From positions 1,736,001 to 1,800,000 of the forward strand of contig NZ_CP075170.1 in the NCBI RefSeq assembly GCF_024399315.1: a stretch of 64,000 nucleotides of DNA. The letters are read 5' to 3'. The translations under genes and the position numbers were made by a program. Of the stretch, positions 1 through 6,435 are shown piece by piece. The notes under the pieces were generated by a model. That model was not told where the DNA came from, ran no database searches, and worked only from the letters and a program-made list of their open reading frames with translations. The stretch is from Chryseobacterium sp. MA9. Its GTDB lineage: Bacteria > Bacteroidota > Bacteroidia > Flavobacteriales > Weeksellaceae. Each line of letters opens with the position of its first letter. Positions within the stretch are counted from its first letter, which is position 1.

Positions 1-887
1 TAAGGATTGATGGGATATTTTCCGGGACCAATAGGTTCTGCCCAAACTCCTTTATGGCTTTTCTCAACTATATTTCCATGTTTAAAATCAATCCCGCTCA
101 AATCTCGTCCTTCTTCTCCTACATAGCTGATAATGACTCCCACATGGCCGATCGGAATTTCCGTCATTTTCACCATTTCAACTTTTGTAAACCAGGGATT
201 CAGAAAATAAGAACCCGCCAGGATTACCTGCTCCTGAAGGCCTTTAAATCCACCGTTATTTAAAAAAGTATCTACATCCTGAAATTTATTATGTTCATTG
301 ATAATCTTACCCGCAATCTGACCTTCTGCTAGAGGATCTCCTTCCATGGTTGTGATAATTCCCACTGCATTATCAGGAATTTGAGTCATATCCGTTAATT
401 CTATTTCAAATAACAATGTATTGATTCTATAGGATCCCGGCGCAATAATGGCGGTCTGACGGCCTTTCCTTCCTCCATTTTTCAAAAAAGCTTCAGCATC
501 CTGAAAAGAATCACAGTCAACTTTTCTGCCTAAGATCCTTCCGGTTTCTAATTCTACTCCATCTTTTGCCAGTAATAATCCTATTTTTCCGGTCGGAATC
601 ACTGTAAAAGACTGAAAATCGATAGAATATTGCCATATCCATTTTCTGAAATATACACCCGGAGCTAATGTCTGAGCCTGAAAACCTGCTTCTCCGTTGG
701 TTGCAATAATTCTTCCTTCCGGAAGTTCCTGCTTACCAACCAATACAAATTTTTTAGTAACTAAACCTATTTTGTCCTGAGGAACAATGATTAATCCAAA
801 GAAAATTCTTAAAATGAATTTATAAAAAAGTACACACAAAAGTGCAATTACGGCCGGAACCATCCAGCCATGAAAAGCTAATTCCAT
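1..887 (-). CDS. SPFH/band-7 (flotillin-like) membrane protein, 3' end outside window
   Basis: The reverse strand is open from an ATG at 887 to the window edge, about 295 codons, so the C-terminus is missing. The start (MELAFHGWMVPAVIALLCVL) is one membrane segment, and the soluble part follows directly. Two similar blocks contain the phrases IPTGKIGLLLAKDG and IPDNAVGIITTMEGDP, each followed by a FLxNGGxKGxQ stretch; this resembles flotillin/YqiK-type SPFH proteins that form membrane-associated assemblies. The family call rests on recognising these blocks and the N-terminal anchor, not on an alignment. No partner gene lies upstream; the next 446 bp are non-coding. No clear TAnnTTTG box was found in front of it. 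Confidence 0.6.
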   Translation of the reverse strand, partial: MELAFHGWMVPAVIALLCVLFYKFILRIFFGLIIVPQDKIGLVTKKFVLVGKQELPEGRIIATNGEAGFQAQTLAPGVYFRKWIWQYSIDFQSFTVIPTGKIGLLLAKDGVELETGRILGRKVDCDSFQDAEAFLKNGGRKGRQTAIIAPGSYRINTLLFEIELTDMTQIPDNAVGIITTMEGDPLAEGQIAGKIINEHNKFQDVDTFLNNGGFKGLQEQVILAGSYFLNPWFTKVEMVKMTEIPIGHVGVIISYVGEEGRDLSGIDFKHGNIVEKSHKGVWAEPIGPGKYPINP

Positions 888-1333
888 AGTTTTGTTTTTT
901 GTTTTTGATTATATTTTAAAACAGGGATTGCGCTCTATTTCTTCGGCATTTGAAAAAACAGAGTATGAATTATGTGATAATTCTTTCGAAAAAATTAAGA
1001 AATTACAGGGGGAGATGTATTAAAAATCGTGAAGATGATTTCTGATACTTTTAATAGAGAAAACTTAAAGTTAATTAGTTTCATTTTGATAATAAAGGAA
1101 CGAGATCCTTTGATGGTACAAATGTACAGAAGAAAAGTATTCAGTTGTTTCAGAGACCAGCAATATTTTACAAACAAAACAATAATCAATTGAAAATCAA
1201 TATTATTATTTTCAAAAAGCAAATGTTTAGCCGTTTAGAAAATTTTATTTTTTGTACTGTATATTTATATTCTAAATTGAAAAATGGCTTTATATTTGAT
1301 AGAATCTAAAATGTTAACCAATAACCATTTAAT
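888..1333. other. AT-rich intergenic spacer
   Basis: 446 bp between the divergent SPFH-like gene and the small secreted-protein gene. It is very AT-rich. Apart from the -10-like box at 1291-1298 I see no RNA gene, repeat or terminator. A 75-codon reverse reading frame at 995-1222 has no recognisable features and looks like chance. Confidence 0.5.
1291..1298 (+). promoter_or_regulatory. Bacteroidota -7 box (TATATTTG)
   Basis: TATATTTG matches the Bacteroidota -7 consensus TAnnTTTG, 35 bp before the ATG at 1334. No TTG lies at the ideal distance upstream. The same TATATTTGATAGAA string recurs before the gene at 5483. Confidence 0.5.
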
Positions 1334-1771
1334 ATGATAAAGCATATTTTATTAGGGACTTTCTGCTTAGCTCAGTTTTCTTTCGTTGATGCCAAAGAAG
1401 TTCCTCCCCCTAAAACAGGTGGTTTTATAACCTCTTCTGCCTTTCAACAGGTACCGAAGACTGTTATTATCAAAACCAAAAAATTCAAGATCAGAATCGA
1501 CAAACAGCCGAATGGCAAATACCTTTACCAGTCGTGGAATGCCAACACAAAAATTACGGCAAAACCAAGCATGATCATCAGTGATGGTGAACTGATTCCT
1601 GATGGTACAGGAGGAAACTATTACATCAACTTCAATAATGAGGGACACAGCTACCAGATCTGGAGAAATTACCTTACAGATTCCCCGAAAAAAGCCCCTT
1701 ATACATTGGTTGTAAATGATGCTAATGACCGTGAAATCGTTCGTCAGGACGCATATGTTGTAAAAAATTAG
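1334..1771 (+). CDS. Small secreted protein of unknown function
   Basis: 145 residues. An N-terminal Sec signal peptide (MIKHILLGTFCLAQFSFVDA, probable cleavage after VDA) is followed by a mature domain of about 125 residues rich in beta-prone sequence, with regular Lys/Ile strands and a GGNYYINF segment, and no cysteines. I do not recognise the family. It is monocistronic: a TATATTTG box lies 35 bp upstream and a hairpin terminator follows the stop, facing the convergent patatin gene. It probably works in the periplasm or outside the cell; no catalytic motif is visible. Confidence 0.7.
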   Translation: MIKHILLGTFCLAQFSFVDAKEVPPPKTGGFITSSAFQQVPKTVIIKTKKFKIRIDKQPNGKYLYQSWNANTKITAKPSMIISDGELIPDGTGGNYYINFNNEGHSYQIWRNYLTDSPKKAPYTLVVNDANDREIVRQDAYVVKN

Positions 1772-1812
1772 AATAATATAAAGGCTGGAAGAAACTGCCT
1801 TTCTTATAAAAT

Positions 1813-1845
1813 AAAAATCCTGCATATTGATGCGGGATTTTTTTA
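1813..1845. terminator. Shared hairpin terminator
   Basis: AAATCCTGCAT pairs with ATGCGGGATTT (one G-T wobble) and is followed by a T-run. It lies between two convergent genes and overlaps the stop region of the reverse-strand gene, so it can serve both. Confidence 0.75.
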
Positions 1846-2643
1846 TGTTCCGGATTGTTTTAATTCTGTGAAAAAGGTACTTTCTTCATAGCTTTCTTTT
1901 GCTGCTTTGTAACCAATATTGAAAATTTCTTCCAATCTGTCTTTTCTTCGTTCAAAAGTTCCATACGATGACAGTTTTTGGGAAGAAATAAACCAGTCAC
2001 AATAATCAAATTTTATTTTTTCAATTCTATAGGAAAGTAAATCATAAGAACGGGAAACGATTGCTTTAATGGAGTTCAGATCTTTAATCTTAGCTTCGTT
2101 GGGTGGGGATACAAATACACCGATCAGCTTATCACAATCCTCTCTGATGATATCTGCCGGAAAGTTATTCAATACTCCTCCATCACAATACATTTCATCA
2201 CCAATAATGTACGGAGTGGTTATTCCCGGAATGGAGCATGAAGCAATGATTGCATCCACAATTTCAAAATCTTTATCAAAAATCTTCTGGGTTCCGGCAA
2301 CAAGCTCTGTGGCTACAATCTTCACTTCGATATCAAGATCTCCTAATTTCATTTCATGAAAAATAGGTTTCAGATAGTTCCTGAAAATTACTGAAGAAAC
2401 AAGCCCCGGCTGGTTAAATGTAAAATGTTTCCAGTTGAAAAAATACACAGAATTGAAAAATTCCAGGATTTCTTCCGGAGTTTTTCCTATGGCATGAAGG
2501 CAGCCTACAATAGATCCAGCGCTGCAACAGGAAAGGATATCAATTTCAATACCTTTTTCCTGTAAGAATTTTAATACTCCCGCATGAGCGATTCCTTTGG
2601 TACCGCCTCCTGATAAAACAAGTCCTACTCTCTCAAAATTCAT
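1843..2643 (-). CDS. Patatin-like phospholipase / acyl hydrolase (RssA-like)
   Basis: 266 residues, a complete single patatin domain. The N-terminus carries the glycine-rich oxyanion loop GGGTKG (residues 12-17), then the nucleophile elbow around Ser41 and the catalytic aspartate in DGG (Asp154, CDGGVLNNFP). Patatin hydrolases use a Ser-Asp dyad to cleave acyl esters of phospholipids or lipids. Unusually the elbow reads C-C-S-A-G, so the first glycine of GxSxG is a cysteine. There is no signal peptide, so a cytoplasmic location is likely. It is transcribed alone, convergent with the secreted-protein gene. The substrate cannot be told from sequence. Confidence 0.85.
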   Translation of the reverse strand: MNFERVGLVLSGGGTKGIAHAGVLKFLQEKGIEIDILSCCSAGSIVGCLHAIGKTPEEILEFFNSVYFFNWKHFTFNQPGLVSSVIFRNYLKPIFHEMKLGDLDIEVKIVATELVAGTQKIFDKDFEIVDAIIASCSIPGITTPYIIGDEMYCDGGVLNNFPADIIREDCDKLIGVFVSPPNEAKIKDLNSIKAIVSRSYDLLSYRIEKIKFDYCDWFISSQKLSSYGTFERRKDRLEEIFNIGYKAAKESYEESTFFTELKQSGT

Positions 2644-2763
2644 TGAATAAATGTATGAAAACAGCCTGAAATAATTAAGTTAATTTTTATAAATATGTTG
2701 ATTTTAAAATTATTTTAAGAAAATAAACTGTAAACCCGTGAAAAATTCGATTTATTTAAGAAT

Positions 2764-2796
2764 AGACCTCACAGGTTTTTGAAACCTGTGAGGTCT
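2764..2796. repeat. Perfect palindromic REP-like hairpin
   Basis: Two 15-bp arms (AGACCTCACAGGTTT and its exact complement) are separated by 3 nt. It lies 32 bp short of the GC-rich terminator of lpdA and has no T-run of its own. A degraded relative sits at 53300-53332. Confidence 0.7.
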
Positions 2797-2841
2797 GGAA
2801 ATTGTATGATATCTTTATTTTTATGATCAGTATAAACAACG

Positions 2842-2869
2842 AAAAAGCCCAGATAAATCCGGGCTTTTT
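2842..2869 (-). terminator. lpdA terminator
   Basis: On the reverse strand AAAAAGCCCGGATTTATCTGGGCTTTTT forms a hairpin with a wobble/mismatch in the stem and flanking T-run, 28 bp after the lpdA stop. Confidence 0.8.
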
Positions 2870-2896
2870 ATAATATAGATTTCTGTATATTTCAGA

Positions 2897-4285
2897 TTAA
2901 ATGTGAATCACTTCACCATAAGCAGCAGCAGCAGCTTCCATAATGGCTTCAGAAACTGTTGGATGCGGGTGAATGGATTTGATGATCTCGTGACCTGTAG
3001 TTTCTAATTTTCTAGCTACAACGGCTTCAGCAACCATATCCGTTACTCCTTCACCAATCATGTGGCATCCTAACCACTCACCATATTTTGCATCAAAGAT
3101 CACTTTGATAAATCCGTCTGTATTTCCGTTTGCAGTAGCTTTACCACTTGCAGAAAGAGGGAATTTACCTACTTTTATTTCGTATCCTTTTTCTTTAGCC
3201 TGCTTTTCAGTAAGACCTACAGAAGCTACTTCAGGGTGGCAGTAAGTACATCCAGGGATATTGCCATAGTCGATTTTTTCAACGTGCATTCCTTTGATTT
3301 TCTCAACACAAGTAATTCCTTCTGCAGAAGCAACGTGAGCCAATGCCTGAGTTGGGATGATATCTCCAATTGCATAGTATCCTGGTACTGAAGTTTCGTA
3401 CCATTCGTTTACCAATACTCTTCCTTTATCTGTCTGGATTCCTACTTCTTCTAATCCGATGTTCTCGATATTAGCCGCAATACCTACAGCAGATAATAAG
3501 ATATCAGCTTCAAGCGTAATGTTTCCATTAGCTGTTTTCACAGTAGCTTTTACACCTTCACCGCTTGTATCAACACTTTCTACAGAAGCGTTTGTCATGA
3601 TCTCGATTCCTGTCTTTTTCAGAGATTTCTCTAAGTGTTTAGAGATTTCTTCGTCTTCTACAGGTACGATGTTTGGCATAAATTCAACAACAGTTACTTT
3701 TGTTCCCATTGTGTTATAGAAATCAGCAAATTCTACTCCGATAGCCCCAGAACCTACAACAATCATAGATTTTGGCTGCTCAGGAAGAGATAATGCCTGT
3801 CTGTATCCGATTACTTTTTTACCATCCTGTGGCAAGTTTGGTAATTCTCTTGAACGTGCTCCTGTAGCGATGATAATGTGGTTAGCTGAATATTCGGTTA
3901 CTTTACCCTCTTTATCTGTCACAGAAACTTTTTTACCTTTCTGTACTTTTGCAGTACCAAGAATTACGTCAATCTTATTCTTTTTCATCAAGAATTCGAT
4001 TCCTTTGCTCATTTTGCTGGCAACACCACGGCTTCTCTGAATTACATTCGGGAATTCAAAGCTTGCCTCCACTTTATTCAAACCATAATCTTCAGCATGG
4101 TTGATATAATGAAAAACCTGAGCAGATTTCAATAAAGCTTTAGTTGGAATACATCCCCAGTTAAGGCAAATTCCTCCTAAGTTTTCTTTCTCGATAATTG
4201 CGGTTTTGAAACCTAATTGCGCTGCTCTGATCGCAGTAACATATCCACCAGGACCACTTCCAATGACAATAATATCGTAATTCAT
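2897..4285 (-). CDS. lpdA: Dihydrolipoyl dehydrogenase (E3)
   Basis: 462 residues, full length for E3. This FAD flavoenzyme reoxidises the dihydrolipoyl arms of 2-oxoacid dehydrogenase complexes and passes electrons to NAD+. Visible motifs are the N-terminal FAD-binding GSGPGG (9-14), the redox-active disulfide CLNWGC (Cys40/Cys45), a second GxGxxG (VGSGAIG) for NAD+ binding, and the C-terminal HPHPT with the catalytic His followed by Glu (SIHPHPTVSEAI). It stands alone with its own terminator. A fused E1 component of such a complex lies at 32.4 kb, but E2 is not in the window. Confidence 0.97.
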   Translation of the reverse strand: MNYDIIVIGSGPGGYVTAIRAAQLGFKTAIIEKENLGGICLNWGCIPTKALLKSAQVFHYINHAEDYGLNKVEASFEFPNVIQRSRGVASKMSKGIEFLMKKNKIDVILGTAKVQKGKKVSVTDKEGKVTEYSANHIIIATGARSRELPNLPQDGKKVIGYRQALSLPEQPKSMIVVGSGAIGVEFADFYNTMGTKVTVVEFMPNIVPVEDEEISKHLEKSLKKTGIEIMTNASVESVDTSGEGVKATVKTANGNITLEADILLSAVGIAANIENIGLEEVGIQTDKGRVLVNEWYETSVPGYYAIGDIIPTQALAHVASAEGITCVEKIKGMHVEKIDYGNIPGCTYCHPEVASVGLTEKQAKEKGYEIKVGKFPLSASGKATANGNTDGFIKVIFDAKYGEWLGCHMIGEGVTDMVAEAVVARKLETTGHEIIKSIHPHPTVSEAIMEAAAAAYGEVIHI

Positions 4286-4395
4286 TACTTTAAAAATTTT
4301 TATGCGAATTTAAGGAAAAATATTGGATGTTTAATGTTTCCGCTGACTGATCTTAAAATGCATCAACAAGGCTATTTTATTTAATTTTAAATAAA

Positions 4396-4424
4396 GAAAG
4401 AGAGCACAAAACGCACTCTCTTTC
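4396..4424 (-). terminator. Hairpin terminator
   Basis: A nine-bp stem (GAAAGAGAG/CTCTCTTTC) with a T-rich run on the reverse strand, about 90 bp beyond the stop of the small exported protein gene. Confidence 0.6.
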
Positions 4425-4512
4425 AATAAATTTTATTTTACTTTGAAAATTTATTAAAACTTACAGCATAAAAATCTGTTTTTCCAATTTTAATAACTGC
4501 AAAAATACTGTA

Positions 4513-4776
4513 TTATTTCGCCTGTTTAAGTAATCGTTTTTCAACTGCATATCTTTCATTCAAAGCTTTCATTTGATCTCTCTTCATCTGTTTGGTAGCA
4601 AGCGGATGATTAAGGATAAGCTTTTTCTCGGTATTGTATTTTTTGGTAAGCTCCTGCATTTTAATATTAACCAATTCTGTTTTTGATGGATGTGGAGGAG
4701 CTGGCGGACGTTTCTGAGCAGAAACATACGTAGATAAACCTAATACTAATAGTGTTGAAATTAAAAACTTTTTCAT
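4513..4776 (-). CDS. Small exported lysine-rich protein
   Basis: 87 residues from the ATG at 4776, chosen because the signal peptide MKKFLISTLLVLGLSTYVSAQ starts there; an ATG three codons upstream is the alternative, and reading further up needs a TTG. The mature part is short, proline-rich at first (KRPPAPPHP), then a highly charged amphipathic helix rich in Lys, Glu and Gln, without cysteine. I do not recognise the family; it recalls small periplasmic helical proteins of the Spy type only in size and charge. It is transcribed alone. Confidence 0.65.
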   Translation of the reverse strand: MKKFLISTLLVLGLSTYVSAQKRPPAPPHPSKTELVNIKMQELTKKYNTEKKLILNHPLATKQMKRDQMKALNERYAVEKRLLKQAK

Positions 4777-4974
4777 AATGTTCATATTTTTGAATGATTT
4801 CAATTAATTCAATAGTTTTAATTAAAGTCATTCCGGTTCGTGATAAATCTTGCATATATCATACCAATATTTTTTATAGAAAATAAAATCCATATTGTAA
4901 AACCATTGGTTCATTTGAAATAATGGCTGTAATAACGATCTATTTTTCATACATTTATCTTTTAATAAACACTT

Positions 4975-5360
4975 ATGAAAACGTCTGTAAAAAGGGTAAT
5001 CTGACCAAAGACAGTATCTGGATGAAAGAACCTGAATCCCATGATTTTCCTGCAGCACAGGATTATCTGGAACTCCTTTTTGAACCGGATAAAGCTAGAA
5101 AAATGGTTGAAAAATTAAGAGCTGCCCCTACTATAACAAAAAAATCAAAAGATATTTTAAGAGCAAGCAAGCTTACCCTGCTTCCTGAGACTAATATTCA
5201 TGTAAAAGAAAATCTGAAAAAGGTAGAAAAAAATAAAAAGCTTTCGCCTATACTTCTGGTAAGAGGTGAAAATGAGCTGATCATTGCAGATGGCTACCAC
5301 CGCCTTTGCTGCAGCTATTATCTTACCGAAGATCTGGTAGTTCCATGCAAATGGGTTTAA
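4975..5360 (+). CDS. ParB/sulfiredoxin-fold protein, probable N-terminal frameshift
   Basis: The continuous frame encodes WMKEPESHDFPAAQ followed by a C-terminal LIIADGYHRLCCSYYL. The IADGYHR loop resembles the ParB/sulfiredoxin-like nucleotide-binding fold, and the whole matches a small conserved family of unknown role. The only ATG beginning a plausible N-terminus (MKTSVK) is at 4975, one base out of frame with the body; an extra A in the A5 run at 4989-4993 would join the two as MKTSVKKGNLTKDSIWMKEP. Starting at 4923 in frame gives an implausible hydrophobic leader; the next in-frame ATG is 5022. Thus this is either a frameshifted gene, a sequencing error, or a protein starting at 5022. 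Confidence 0.6.
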
Positions 5361-5452
5361 TAATTTTCAAAAGCTACCACATTGTTATATACTGATTTAA
5401 TTAAAAATATATAATTTATTAAGTTTTAATTAATTTTTAGCTATTTTCTTTC

Positions 5453-5460
5453 TATATTTG
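5453..5460 (+). promoter_or_regulatory. Bacteroidota -7 box (TATATTTG)
   Basis: TATATTTG lies 23 bp before the ATG at 5483, followed by the same GATAGAA as the box at 1291. No good TTG at the -33 position. Confidence 0.45.
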
Positions 5461-5482
5461 ATAGAAACCAAATATCTAAAAC

Positions 5483-6370
5483 ATGAAAAAATACATTTTG
5501 ATTCTTTTATTAGGAACTATACCCTTAACTGCACAAGTAGGTATTAATACAACAACCCCTAACAGCACGCTTGCCGTAAATGGTTCCTTAAGGGCTGGCT
5601 ACAGCGAAGTCACATCTACTGCTTATAATATTCTGGCAACCGATCATTACATCACTTATAATGGAACAGCCGATGCCACATTTACTCTCCCTGTCATCGG
5701 AACCGGAACAACAAGTTTTACGGGAAGAATTTATAAGATCAAAAACATTTCACCGAATAATATCACACTCCAGGCTTCCAGTGGTAACACATTAAGAATT
5801 GATAACGCTCCTGTTGCTTCTTTTGTGATTCCTATCGGAGCATATGCTGAAGTGGTGAACAACAGTAATACAACTGGTGGAACATGGGATTTGTCTTTTA
5901 CAGTTCTTCCTAAGCCGAGCAATGTGGAGATTTATGGTACACAGTTTTTTATTCCTCCTCATGCACTTGGAACAGCAGCTGTTGCCGACTGGACCAATCA
6001 CGGTAATGCAGGTTATGATTCAGGTTCTGCGACTGACAGATGGTGGATCGTGAGTAAAACATCTGTGGATAGGGCTCATACTGCTGCCTACTCTAATACA
6101 AGCAGAATGACACTTGTTTATGAATATCAGGGTACTCCTTTCAATGTCACCAATATGTATCCTATTCTTACTGCAGGAAATAACTCAAGTTTCCCGGATG
6201 TATTTACAGCATCTTTTGTAAGCCTTGCTAATAATGGTACCGCAGGAAGAACGCGACTTACTGTATCTGTAGCCCGTGTAGACTTTATCGGTACAAATGG
6301 CGTCAGTACCAATAACAGTAACTGGGCAGGAACATTCTTATTGAACGTTTTACTAGCCAGAAAATACTAG
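5483..6370 (+). CDS. Secreted VGINT-type protein of unknown function
   Basis: 295 residues. A signal peptide (MKKYILILLLGTIPLTAQ) is followed at once by VGINTTTPNSTLAVNGSLR. The V-G-I-x-T-x-x-P-x-x-x-L-x-V-x-G pattern is common at the start of Flavobacteriia secreted and fibre-like proteins. The rest is Thr/Ser/Asn/Gly-rich and predicted beta, with a PVIGTGTTSFTGRIYKIKNIS segment of fibre-repeat character and a C-terminal domain ending in NVLLARKY. No cysteines and no T9SS sorting domain are seen. The protein at 35381 shares the N-terminal motif. It is monocistronic with a strong terminator. Confidence 0.7.
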   Translation: MKKYILILLLGTIPLTAQVGINTTTPNSTLAVNGSLRAGYSEVTSTAYNILATDHYITYNGTADATFTLPVIGTGTTSFTGRIYKIKNISPNNITLQASSGNTLRIDNAPVASFVIPIGAYAEVVNNSNTTGGTWDLSFTVLPKPSNVEIYGTQFFIPPHALGTAAVADWTNHGNAGYDSGSATDRWWIVSKTSVDRAHTAAYSNTSRMTLVYEYQGTPFNVTNMYPILTAGNNSSFPDVFTASFVSLANNGTAGRTRLTVSVARVDFIGTNGVSTNNSNWAGTFLLNVLLARKY

Positions 6371-6392
6371 ATATCTTCAAAAAAATATAATA

Positions 6393-6420
6393 AAAAAGAG
6401 CAGAAATTTCTGCTCTTTTT
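6393..6420. terminator. Bidirectional terminator
   Basis: A perfect palindrome AAAAAGAGCAGAAA/TTTCTGCTCTTTTT between convergent genes; it carries A- and T-runs for both directions. Confidence 0.85.
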
Positions 6421-6435
6421 GTTTTTTAATTTAAT

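Noticed and set aside
995..1222. 75-codon reverse frame in the AT-rich spacer
   Set aside because: Composition is that of AT-rich non-coding DNA (Ile/Phe/Leu/Lys), no promoter or family, and it fills a spacer between divergent genes.
1367..1825. 152-codon frame antisense to the secreted protein at 1334
   Set aside because: It lies wholly opposite a gene with a signal peptide and promoter, and it reads through the terminator hairpin.
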